Positions 9,721 through 18,188 of a stretch of DNA of 64,000 nucleotides are shown here, in pieces. Location of the stretch: assembly GCF_009765825.1 (NCBI RefSeq), contig NZ_LMUR01000015.1, positions 436,891 through 500,890 on the forward strand. Reading direction: 5' to 3'. A program made the position numbers and the translations under genes. The DNA is from Granulicella sp. L60. Lineage in GTDB: Bacteria; Acidobacteriota; Terriglobia; Terriglobales; Acidobacteriaceae. The notes under the pieces are model-generated. The model was not told the DNA's origin. It worked only from the letters and a program-made list of their open reading frames with translations, and ran no database searches. The first letter of the stretch is position 1. Every line of letters starts with the position of its first letter.

Positions 9721-10641
9721 TTAGGGTGCGGGTGCCGGAGTAGGTACGAGGGTTTGGAGGAGGTACTGGTCGAGGAAGCGAGAGACGCTCTGGTTGTAGA
9801 TGGGATCGGATGGAGTGGGGAGCTCGACGGTGAGTTTAGGGTCGGCTGCGGTCTGGAAGCCGGGATCTGGAGATGCGGATCGGGAGAGAAGGAGTTTCGG
9901 GGTGTGCAAGGTGGAGAGGGGATCGAGGAGTGGGAAGCGTTCGTGGAAGAGAAGGCGGACGGGGATGAGTTGGGAGCGTGGGTCGCGCTGGGCGGTGGGT
10001 AGGAGATCGGCTCGGGGGGTGTCGAGGATGAGAGCGGGGATGGTGGGGTGGGTGGCGGCGAGGCTGGTGGCGAGAGAGGCGCCGATGTCGGTTCCGTAGG
10101 GGATGATCTGCTGGGCGGGGATGGCGCGGGAGTTGGTGAGGTACTGCCAGGCGGAGTCGACGTCGTGAGTCATGGCCTGTTGGCTGGGACGGGCTGCGGC
10201 GCTTTGGCCGTAGCCGCGATAGTCGAAGGCGAAGACGTTGATGCCGAGGTTGTGGAGGCTGGCGAGGGTGGGGATGGAGTTGACGAGGGAGCCGTCGGAG
10301 CGGGGGAGGAAGAGGATGGTGGCGCGAGCGTAGCGGCCTTCCGGTGCGGAGGGAATCCACCAGCCGGTGAGCTGCGGGATGGCGGTCTCGTCGGGGCCGA
10401 AGCGGATGAGTTCGTAGGGGATGCCGGCGATGGACGACGGGCTGGACGAGGTACGGGTTGGGTGCAGGACGAGCTGCCACTGGCCTTGGTAGAAGAGCAA
10501 GCAGAAGGTGAGGTAGCCGCAGATAAGGGCCGCGAAGATGGTGAGCGCGATGCCTTTGAGAAGCCAGATGGGGCTGACGACCTCTGGTGTGTGGGATTGG
10601 GGTGGAGGGCGTCTGGTTGGATTCTTCGTGGGGCGGGGCAT
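9721..10641 (-). CDS. Membrane-anchored alpha/beta-hydrolase relative with altered catalytic motif
   Basis: A 306-residue protein with one N-terminal membrane anchor (IWLLKGIALTIFAALICGYLTF) and a BEM46/FrsA-like alpha/beta-hydrolase body: QLVLHPTR, LGINVFAFDYRGYGQSA, then a strand-elbow motif that reads IPYGTDIGASLATSLAA. Family members have G-x-S-x-G here (for example YGRSLGGA); this protein has Asp at residue 185 in place of the serine nucleophile. The C-terminal acid and histidine regions (LHTPKLLLSRSASPDPG; no GGH-type motif) are also not the usual ones. It may be catalytically dead, or use Asp like the dehalogenase/epoxide-hydrolase branch. The start ATG is clear and the frame is intact. 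Confidence 0.7.
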   Translation of the reverse strand: MPRPTKNPTRRPPPQSHTPEVVSPIWLLKGIALTIFAALICGYLTFCLLFYQGQWQLVLHPTRTSSSPSSIAGIPYELIRFGPDETAIPQLTGWWIPSAPEGRYARATILFLPRSDGSLVNSIPTLASLHNLGINVFAFDYRGYGQSAAARPSQQAMTHDVDSAWQYLTNSRAIPAQQIIPYGTDIGASLATSLAATHPTIPALILDTPRADLLPTAQRDPRSQLIPVRLLFHERFPLLDPLSTLHTPKLLLSRSASPDPGFQTAADPKLTVELPTPSDPIYNQSVSRFLDQYLLQTLVPTPAPAP

Positions 10642-10715
10642 GGGGCAGGCTTCTGTATCGACTTTAGCATCCGACGGGCTTAGAAGCTCTAAGATGAGAG
10701 ACGTGGAGGTTTTCT

Positions 10716-11027
10716 GTGGCGGAGTGGGTGAGGTTGTGCGGGTTAGCGGAGGTTCCGGCGCCGGGCAGGGTGATGGAGGCCGAGGTGGATGGGGTTCAGG
10801 TGTGCGTGGCGAATGTGAATGGAGTGTTATCGGCGCTGGACAATATCTGTCCGCACCGGCAGGGACCGTTGGGGCAGGGATGGGTGGAGGGTGAAGCGGT
10901 GATCTGTCCGTGGCACTCGTGGGCGTTCAATGTAAAGACAGGACTGGCGGAGTTTCCCGCGCATGAGCGCGTGGAGGTATTTCCGCTGCGTGTTGAGGGT
11001 GAGGACGTATTGGTGGATATCGAGTAA
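10716..11027 (+). CDS. Rieske-type [2Fe-2S] ferredoxin
   Basis: A 103-residue single-domain Rieske protein with both cluster-binding boxes: CPHRQGPLGQG and CPWHSWAFNVKTG, giving C-x-H-x16-C-x2-H. There is no signal peptide or membrane anchor, so it is a soluble cytoplasmic electron carrier like those of ring-hydroxylating dioxygenases or a NirD-like subunit. The GTG start has GGAGG six bases upstream. No oxygenase lies next to it, so its redox partner is unknown. It is divergent from the hydrolase-like gene. Confidence 0.88.
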   Translation: MAEWVRLCGLAEVPAPGRVMEAEVDGVQVCVANVNGVLSALDNICPHRQGPLGQGWVEGEAVICPWHSWAFNVKTGLAEFPAHERVEVFPLRVEGEDVLVDIE

Positions 11028-11161
11028 CGGGGAGGAATCAAGTCGGGAACATCGTGCAGGCTGAGGAAAAATACCTGGCAAGATGCGGAAGCAGGTGGGT
11101 TACGCTGCATCTAACAACACAGATCTACTCGATAGGGTAGCTGGTTTAAGGGGCCATTTAT

Positions 11162-11281
11162 ATGAAGCTACGTACGTTGTTTCTTGCTGCTGTTGCATTC
11201 GTGGTTCTGGCTGGTTCGGTTGTGCCGGCAAACGCCCAGAATCATCATCACCGTCGTCATCACCATCATCATCACAACTAA
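11162..11281 (+). CDS. 39-residue secreted histidine-rich peptide
   Basis: A short gene with clean flanks. AAGGGG precedes the ATG, and a strong intrinsic terminator starts 22 bases after the TAA. The product has a textbook signal peptide (MKLRTLFLAAVAF, hydrophobic core, PANAQ cleavage region). The mature part would be only about a dozen residues: N, three His, two Arg, six His, N. Such a tail should bind Ni, Zn or Cu ions. This is native sequence and not a cloning tag, because the codons are mixed (CAT/CAC) and it is in a chromosomal context with its own terminator. Function unknown; a periplasmic metal buffer is a guess. Confidence 0.7.
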   Translation: MKLRTLFLAAVAFVVLAGSVVPANAQNHHHRRHHHHHHN

Positions 11282-11302
11282 ACTTTGAAAGAAGGTTGAG
11301 AG

Positions 11303-11331
11303 AGACTCGGCGATTGCGCCGGGTCTTTTTT
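11303..11331 (+). terminator. Intrinsic terminator after the His-rich peptide gene
   Basis: Ten-pair stem (AGACTCGGCG / CGCCGGGTCT, one G-T pair) with loop ATTG and a run of six T. Confidence 0.9.
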
Positions 11332-11485
11332 GTGCGCGACGGGATTTGGTCCGCCGTCAGCGTGCTGTAACGGTAATACTGATAGAATCGATTAAATGTC
11401 CCTATCCCATTGAATGCAAGCAACTTACTTGATTTCATTATGCATGATTTTATGCAGAAATGGCAGAAGTTGCCTAAAAAGCAGG

Positions 11486-11640
11486 TCAGTTCTGCAAATC
11501 TTCAGCAAAATTCCAGAGCGCGCTTTGAACGTCGGTCTCCCCAGCAAAGCCTATGTTCCGTGACACAACATACCCACCGCCAGCAATGGCACAGCCACAA
11601 CCGTAGCCGACACCCGCCGCAATCGCCGCTACGTCGAAAA
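11486..11640 (-). pseudogene. Short open stretch in decayed DNA, identity unknown
   Basis: On the minus strand a frame reads DVAAIAAGVGYGCGCAIAGG, then GYVVSRNIGFAGETDVQ and ALWNFAEDLQN before a TGA at 11486. It has no start codon and directly follows the broken ArdC-like remnant. It could be the end of a separate lost gene. I do not recognise it. Confidence 0.25.
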
Positions 11641-12086
11641 CCCTGAAAGCATCGCGTAGCCTGTTCCTACCATTTGCTGCACGCTCTCCGGCACCTCCTG
11701 CATATACTCAGCTGATGCCGTTCCGGTTTCCAGACCTACGGCTTTGCCGATCACGAAGGCGACGGATTAGGCCTCTGTCTCGCGCACAACCCTACATAAT
11801 CTGCTGCTGCGGCGTCGTTGCTTCGGTAAGCGTCGCGGTGCGCCGCTCGGCCTTGTGCAACATCTCGTTGGCAAGTAATGGAATATCATAGCCTTAGGAT
11901 CGAAAACTCCTCGGCCCCGGACTGACCGGGGAGGATGGCGAGTCGTCCGCCGTAGCGCATGCCAGGTGCGGGGGCGATATTCTCGGTAGAGACGAGCTGG
12001 ATGCCGTAGACGGTTAGGTAGAAGACACCACCAATTTCGGCAAAATCGTTAGTGCCGCAGCCCACGCTAAGTTCAGCTAGGCGCAA
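11629..12086 (-). pseudogene. Remnant of an ArdC-like antirestriction/zincin metallopeptidase gene
   Basis: Read on the minus strand with at least two frame changes and in-frame stops, the pieces line up in the order expected for the C-terminal ImmA/IrrE-like zincin domain of ArdC-type proteins. They are ENIAPAPGMRYGGRLAILPG, QSGAEEFSIL, a frameshift, LLANEMLHKAERRTATLTEA, TTPQQQIM-stop, a frameshift, RETEA-stop, then SVAFVIGKAVGLETGTASAE. The zinc helix normally reads HExxH; here the first His is Asn (ANEMLHKAE). ArdC-type genes travel on plasmids and integrative elements, so this is a scar of a former mobile element, next to the IS110 remnant. Family assignment is from memory of the conserved motifs. 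Confidence 0.65.
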
Positions 12087-12096
12087 AGTTCTCTTA

Positions 12097-12405
12097 TTAA
12101 ATGAGAGTATTCAGATCGAATGCGGTCCCGCTCCGATAGCCCACTCGTATCGGAGACAAATCTGTGATCCACTTCTCAATCGCCTTCGGAGTTGTTCGGA
12201 AGAGCGACGGCCTACTACTTAACCATCCTGGTTGAACGTTAGTAATGGCTCCAACATCTCCGAGGTCGATGCCGATCGTCACGGCGACTCGAGATTGCCT
12301 GGGTGGAACTTCGGTGATGAGGTGGTACGCTCGTTTCTTCATGGAAGACGGTCTCTTCCTCCGAAAGGCGTTCTTCACTGCAGCTCTGCGTGCGGCAGAC
12401 GCCAT
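12097..12405 (-). mobile_element. Decayed IS110-family transposase fragment
   Basis: The minus strand carries ITEVPPRQSRVAVTIGIDLGD, where D is the first catalytic Asp of the DEDD/RuvC-like domain. Frame changes then spoil the SHY-LTFNQDG-VV segment, after which RTTPKAIEKWITDLSPIRV and, in the next frame, VAIGAGPHSI are readable. This order matches the N-terminal third of IS110-type transposases (GIDLGD..SHY..L...G.V....FRTTP.AIEKWF..L.P.RV..EAG.HSIW). The rest of the element is missing. It is not mobile. Confidence 0.65.
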
Positions 12406-12449
12406 GCTTTTCGGTAAGCGTCTGCCGCAGAGTGGAAAGCAACCACTAC

Positions 12450-15400
12450 CTAAAACAATATTTTGACCGCAATTTGAGTATTGAATGGTTCGCCAGGCCC
12501 AATTCCTGGAGAGCCGTTGGCGTCGCCGATAGTATCGCTGACTTTGACGAAGGAGCTTGAGCCAAACGTGCCTCCGGGCTGCGCATAATTGTTGCGGTTG
12601 TAGAGGTTGAACATCTCAGCTCGAAGCTGGAGCGTCGCTCTCTCCCAGATCTTCGTGTTCTTGAAAACGGAGAGATCGATGTCCCCATAGCCCGGCCCGA
12701 AGACCTGGTTCCGCCGTAGGTTGCCGAAGGTTCCCGGAGCAGGGGTCGCGAATGCTGCAGGATTGATCCACTGGATGCCGCTGGAAACGATGGAGTGAGA
12801 GACTCCCGCGTTCGGATTTCCGACGAAATTGGGGCGCTGATACTTCTCTCCTGTGCCGCTGTTATCACTGGAGGTGGCGATGTTGAATGGAAGGCCACCG
12901 TGGAAGGATAGTGCTCCATTCACCTGCCAGCCGGAGGAGAGCCAGTCTGGGCCTCGTCCCAGGCGGGGAAGGTTGTAAAAGACCGCGCCGTTAAAATTAT
13001 TTCGCGTGTCATAGTCGCTGTTGCCGTAGTCGCCCTTCAGGTTTGTGCTGTCCTGCGGGAGACGGCTGCGATAGACCGTCATATCATCCAGGCTATGGCT
13101 CCAGGTATAGTTCAATACTGTCGAAAGACCGTGGTAGCCGCTTGTTCGCACCGTAGCTTGCAATGAGTTGTAATTGCCGTTTCCGTTGCTCTCGACCTGG
13201 TTGATAACTCCGTAGTTTGGGTATTGGCTGTAATAAGGACGCGTGCTCTGCACTGGGGTTGTTGAGCCAGCATTAAGTGGAGTCTGGTTGATATCCGCCA
13301 GGGTGATCTGTTTGCGGCTCTCGTTTCCGATATAACTTACCGACAAGACTGCCCTGGAGCCCAGGCTCTGCTCTACGCCGAACTGGTAGTTGTAGGTGTA
13401 CGGAGTCCTGAACTTCGGATCGACCGAGAAGATGCCGACCACGTTTGCGGCCCCGGTGTTGAAGATGGGCTGCCCACTGACGATTGTGTAACCGGAAGGG
13501 GTGAAGGTCTGCACAGGACTGGTTCCTGCGGGATTGCCTTCAAAGCCATTCGGACCGCCGTTACTGGGGCGATTGTCAAAGAACGGACTGAGGCTGGATG
13601 CGTCGTAATAGACTCCAAACGAGCCGCGAACAACGAGACCTCCGTTCTCGCGTGGCTGAAAAGAAAGGCCGAAACGCGGACCGAAATTGTTCCGGTCCTG
13701 GGGGTACAGATTGCTAAGCCCATTGCCTTGCACCACAAGGCCCGTCGTTGAACCTGGTATGAACGTCGGCAAATTCTTGTCCCCGTTGTGCAACGGGCCG
13801 ACGTAGTCATAGCGGAGACCGTAATTGACATTCAGGCGCCTCGTTACCTGCCAAGCGTCCTGGGCAAACAAATCATAGCTATTCACATAAATCATGCGCT
13901 CGGCATCGCCGCTGGCAAACGAGGACGTATCGACCTCTCCGGCGAGGAAGTCAGCCAGCGCTCTGACTGTCGAGCCATAAGCATTTGGGTTGACCAAATA
14001 ACCTTTATGGTTGACGCCCTGCGAACCATCGAAGTTGAACGATCCCAGAGCATTGCGGAAATAGAACTCGTCCAGCTGAGCCTTCCGATACTCTCCACCG
14101 AATCGAAACTGGTGTTTGCCTACATCGTAGGAAACAGCATCGGTGATATGTCCGGTCACATCATTGCGCCCTTCCGGAGGTGTTTCGCCCGTCCCATCAA
14201 ATCCGGAGATATTGATGCTTGGCGCGCCGGTGGCAGTCGCTTCAGTATTCAAACCCAGAGCGATCACATTGAAGCTGGTATTGAAGTCGTGGAAGGCCTG
14301 GTTATAAGAGCTGACGCCCAGCAGCACTTGGTTGACCAGCTTCGGACTAAAGATTCGGTTGTATACCACGGAGTAGTTCTGAACGTGGATCGGAGCTACT
14401 TCATAGAAGTTTTTCAGATTCGATCCGACAGGCGCCGTCTGGTTGCCCTGTCCGATGGCTCAGCGAGCGGACAGGGTATTGCGATCATTGAAGCTGTGAT
14501 CCAGCTTCACCACGCCGTTGTTGCTGTATCCGGTCTCCGGATCGGGGCTGATGTAGTTGTTTGCCGCAGCTGGTCCAGTTAATGCGGATGCAGGGTACAA
14601 CGTCGCAATCAGAGCTGTCGAGACAGGGTTTACTGGGATGTTATTTGCGGCCAGCAGGTTTAATGCCTGAGCCTGATAAGCCGTGGAAGGTTCAGTGGCT
14701 AAACCCGACAGCGCGATGGTGAACTGCTGCCGCTCGAACGCGGTGAAGAAAAAGGTTTTGTTCCGAAAGATTGGTCCACCAAGTGAATAGCCGAAATTCT
14801 CGTTACGTAGCTCGCGTTTTGGAACAAATACCGGACTCGCTGCCAGCGCCTCATTGCGATTGAAGTAGTAAGCACTCCCGTGTAGCTGGTTCGTTCCCGA
14901 TTTGATAATCAGGTTCGCAGTTGCACCGGGGTTACGTCCCGTTTCGGCGTTCGATTGCGTCTGCAGCGAAAACTGGTCGATTGCGTCGATCGGCATCATC
15001 GTTCCAGCGATGCCACCGATGCCGCTTTGGTTGATGGCAGAGTTGTTAGCCCAGAGGTCGTTGTTGTCCGTCCCATCGATCTGCCAATTAGTCTGATTCG
15101 AGCGCGCTCCATTGACTGAGCCGAGTACTCCTGAATAACCGCCAAATCCGGGAATGAAACCTACGATCTTCTTGAAGTCCCGCGAATCGAGAGGAAGGTC
15201 CTGGAGTGACTTACCGGCTATGACCGCGTTCTGCACACTGGACGCCGTATCGAGAGAAAGCGCAGACGCGGACACTTCCACCGTCGTATTTACCGATGAG
15301 ACCGACAGTTTCAGTGGAAGGGCGAGGATCACTCCTGCATTTACCGTCACACCATTAACGACAAGCGTCTGAAAGCCCGTAGCTTCAACCCGTATGGTGT

Positions 15401-15644
15401 AAGTGCCTAACGGCAGGTCCTGAAACCCGTATTCACCGGCCCCGGACGATACGGTTTGATGAGTCAGGCCCGTATCATCCGCAGTTGCCCTCACTTCAAC
15501 GTTCGGTACGGCAGCCCCGGCGATGTCTGCGACGGAGCCACTGATGCCTCCGCGAAAGGTCTGCGCCGTCGAGTTGAACGGCCAGAGACTGATGATGCCT
15601 AGAAGGATTAGAAAACGTCCAGTGAATCGACGAATGTTCAACAT
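12450..15644 (-). pseudogene. Oar-like TonB-dependent receptor interrupted by one in-frame TGA
   Basis: A 1,065-codon frame that is intact except for a single TGA at 14460-14462. The first part (394 residues) has a signal peptide, a carboxypeptidase-regulatory-like domain (GGISGSVADIAGAAVPNVEV, GEYGFQDLPLGTYTIRVEATGF), and a plug domain. After the TGA the same frame continues with AIGQGNQTAPVGSNLKNFYE into a complete outer-membrane barrel that ends in the expected aromatic residue (IAVKILF). A Trp codon (TGG) would need only one base change to give this TGA. Either the gene is freshly inactivated or this is a sequencing error; readthrough is less likely. Acidobacterial receptors of this class are thought to import carbohydrates or other large substrates. 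Confidence 0.85.
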
Positions 15645-16097
15645 GACAGATGACCTCGAGAAAAATCAAACTGGAAATTTGTCCATTTGTTTAGTTCATG
15701 CTCGCGCCGCAACCGACAAGATCAGTCGTTGCATCGACAGCGTTTCGGCCATGGGAGGATCTGAACTGGATAGGCACAGAAAAAGTCCACGACCGTACGG
15801 TTCGGGCGGGCTTGTTTCTGCGTATGGAAGTCTAGTGGGGCGAGTCTACCAGACCAATTTAGATCGCAGAAAAAGACAACTCATGCCTGCCAGAGACCTG
15901 GGACGGGCGACAACAGCGAGCGCTGTTCGTGAGTATCTTCTGCATATTCGGAATGGTAAAGGCCATGCAGTAGTTCTGCAAGTCAATCCGCTAAGGTGTG
16001 TGCTACTGGTCATGTATTTTCAGTAGCCTTCGGCCTTACCAAATCTGGGGCGCTGATCATCAACCCCATCGGCATATGAGTTTTCGGATCTGTCAGA

Positions 16098-16275
16098 CTA
16101 CTCGATCAGATTCGTTCTGCTTGGCTGAGACGACTCTTCAATCAAATCCGGAATTGTAGTGACTGCAGCATGGTCCTTGAATGGTGGCGAAGGTAGTGGA
16201 GCAAGCTTTTCGTACCCACGCCGGGGTGCCAGGACCGAGATGTGGGCATCGCCAGATTCACCTCAAAGACAGGTG
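16098..16275 (-). pseudogene. Decayed 3' fragment of a gene related to the 49470-50372 protein
   Basis: The minus strand encodes RRGYEKLAPLPSPPFKDHAAV then TTIPDLIEES. This copies the extreme C-terminus of the intact protein at 49470-50372 (RGYEKLTPLPPPPSKEHPAV, TSIPN). The nucleotide match continues further upstream with indels, around CATCTCGGTCCTGG in both copies. The original stop is lost and the frame runs on to TAG at 16098. The rest of 15645-16537 shows no gene that I can support. Confidence 0.6.
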
Positions 16276-16537
16276 TTCAACAGATGCCATTCATCTATTT
16301 GACCCTAGACCCGGGGCTGCGAGTCAAACTTAATCGGCCCAGCGGAAGGGAAGCGCGAGGTCGACGATGCGCCCATGACGATACGCCATATTGATGGAAT
16401 GCTCTTTGTTGAGCCATTGTGATTCGTTAATCTTTTGAGGCAGGAGATCGTTCGAATCCCATTGCGTCGAATAGTGCGCTTAGATTCTGCTAACCTACGC
16501 AAGAAGTCATCGATAACGAAACGAAAAGGAGCTAGGC

Positions 16538-17965
16538 ATGGCGTACAGGGATCTTCGCGAGTACCTCAAGAGACTGGAGGTTAAAGGATTGCTCTGTCAC
16601 GTTCAAGCCGAAGTTGATAAAGACTGGGAACTGAGCGCTGTCTGTCGTCATACGTTTCGTTCGATCCCTCAGGAACGTCGACCCGCTCTAATGTTCGACA
16701 AGATTAAAGGCAGCACAATTCCTTTGGTCGTTGGCATTCTGGGGGGATCTCGAGAGATTTATGCGACCGCTCTCGACACAACCATCGATGGGATATGGGA
16801 TGTATGGGAACGCAGCAAAACTCCGATCGCTCCGCGCATCGTGGAATCGGGTCCTTGCCAGGAGGTCGTGTATATGGGCGAGGATGCTGATCTTGAGATG
16901 TTTCCCACCCCGATATGGACGGTGGGACAAGATCCGGGCCCGTACCATACATCCCCTTTTGTCATCACACGCGACCCAGAAACGGGAGTGCCGAATATGG
17001 GCACCTACCGGGTGCAAGTGAAGACCGCGAAGCGGGCCGGAATCATGATCGGTCCGAACCGGCACATGAACTTCCATATCGACAAGAACGAGGCAGCCGG
17101 CAAGGATACGGAAGTTGCCATCGTCCTGGGGACTGATCCAGTTGTGGGTTTGACCTCCGTGAGTCCGTTTCCGTACGGCGTGGACGAATTGTCCGCAGCC
17201 GGTGGCATTCGGGGCGAGGCTGTCGATGTTGTGAAGTGCAAGACCGTAGATCTTCTTGTACCGGCTACGGCGGAGATCGTGATTGAGGGAAAGATTCGAT
17301 GTGGTGTGCGTGAAGCGGAGGGGCCATTTGGAGAATACGCAGGATACATGGGCACGGGAGGGAACAACCCTTTGTTCGAGGTCACCTGTATTACGCATCG
17401 CAAAGATCCGATCTATCAGGCCTTTTTGAGCCAGATGCCGCCGAGCGAATCCTCTTGCATCAAGAGCCTGGGGCGGGAGATGGAGATCCGCAGGCATCTG
17501 AGGAATCATCTTGCATTACCGATTAGAGATGTTCATTTAACAGAGAGTAGTGGGGCTGCGGGCCGGTTGATTATTTCTCTCAAGAAGCAGAACCGATTTC
17601 AGCCTCTCAAAGCAATTCTGGGCGCTTGGTCTCTTGGATTTGCCATCGGCAAGACCACAATCGTTGTGGATGACGATATCGATATTCGTGATTCGTTCTG
17701 GGTGGAATGGGCGTTGGCGTTTCGCATGCAGCCTGCCGAGGATATTCACATTCAGAAAAATACCGATCCGATCACGCTCGATCCCTCGCAACCCTTGCGG
17801 GACGGAAAGTCAGTTTCGCCTTATCAGCAGGTCAGCTCTCGCGTTGGTATTGATGCCACTCGCAAGCACCCCTATCCTGCTCTGGCGGTTCCTCCCACGA
17901 AGGACCTGAACAAGGTGGCAGAACAATGGGAACACTATGGGATCAAAGGCGTAAAGCTTCCTTGA
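16538..17965 (+). CDS. UbiD-family decarboxylase (prenylated-FMN dependent)
   Basis: UbiD-type enzymes reversibly decarboxylate aromatic or alpha,beta-unsaturated acids using prenylated FMN. The 475-residue protein is full length. It begins YRDLREYLKRLEVKGLL and contains the cofactor region NMGTYRVQVKTAKRAGIMIG, PNRHMNFHIDKNEAAGKD, and the catalytic Glu box near residue 262 (EAEGPFGEYAGYMG). AAAAGGAG precedes the ATG by about seven bases. No UbiX flavin prenyltransferase, which supplies the cofactor, lies in the window. Its substrate is unknown; the nearby tannase-like esterase, CoA ligase and ABC importer suggest an aromatic acid. It is followed by a poly-cysteine leader and the ABC genes, so it may be a separate transcript. 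Confidence 0.9.
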   Translation: MAYRDLREYLKRLEVKGLLCHVQAEVDKDWELSAVCRHTFRSIPQERRPALMFDKIKGSTIPLVVGILGGSREIYATALDTTIDGIWDVWERSKTPIAPRIVESGPCQEVVYMGEDADLEMFPTPIWTVGQDPGPYHTSPFVITRDPETGVPNMGTYRVQVKTAKRAGIMIGPNRHMNFHIDKNEAAGKDTEVAIVLGTDPVVGLTSVSPFPYGVDELSAAGGIRGEAVDVVKCKTVDLLVPATAEIVIEGKIRCGVREAEGPFGEYAGYMGTGGNNPLFEVTCITHRKDPIYQAFLSQMPPSESSCIKSLGREMEIRRHLRNHLALPIRDVHLTESSGAAGRLIISLKKQNRFQPLKAILGAWSLGFAIGKTTIVVDDDIDIRDSFWVEWALAFRMQPAEDIHIQKNTDPITLDPSQPLRDGKSVSPYQQVSSRVGIDATRKHPYPALAVPPTKDLNKVAEQWEHYGIKGVKLP

Positions 17966-17978
17966 GATAGTGCCGCAT

Positions 17979-18101
17979 ATGACCCGATGTTGCGCGCTGC
18001 TTCGGCATCGTTGTAAAAAGGAACAAGAACGTATGCCCTCAAGGAATTCCAATACGCTGGCTTTCCGTTCCGCCAACTGTCCTTGTTGTTGGTGTCGATA
18101 G
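17979..18101 (+). CDS. Poly-cysteine leader peptide upstream of the ABC importer
   Basis: A 40-codon frame (or 22 codons from the internal ATG at 18033, which has AAGGAAC about ten bases upstream). It has a Cys-Cys pair at codons 4-5 and ends in NCPCCWCR, with four cysteines in the last seven residues. The stop lies 87 bases before the substrate-binding-protein gene. A weak promoter (TTGCGC, 18 bp, TAAAAA at 17990-18019) would fit the internal start. It is one of ten such frames in the window. Inferred role: a ribosome stalling at Cys codons when Cys-tRNA is scarce changes expression of the downstream operon. Confidence 0.55.
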   Translation: MTRCCALLRHRCKKEQERMPSRNSNTLAFRSANCPCCWCR

Positions 18102-18188
18102 ATATTCCTTCCCTTCTTATCAGGTTCCAAGGCCCGTTCCAGGGCGAATTTTCCAACAAGCTCAAATGACACAGGCAAGCATACCCAT

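Noticed and set aside
11162..11281. His tag from a cloning vector
   Set aside because: Mixed His codons, interruption by two Arg codons, own signal peptide and terminator, and no vector sequence around it.
15523..16026. A 167-codon plus-strand frame across the TonB pseudogene start and the intergenic region
   Set aside because: No recognisable protein features, it overlaps the receptor signal-peptide region in antisense, and there is no ribosome-binding site.
16305..16502. Possible transposase or other gene remnant on the minus strand next to the decayed fragment
   Set aside because: A short open stretch is present, but I could not match it to a family with any confidence.
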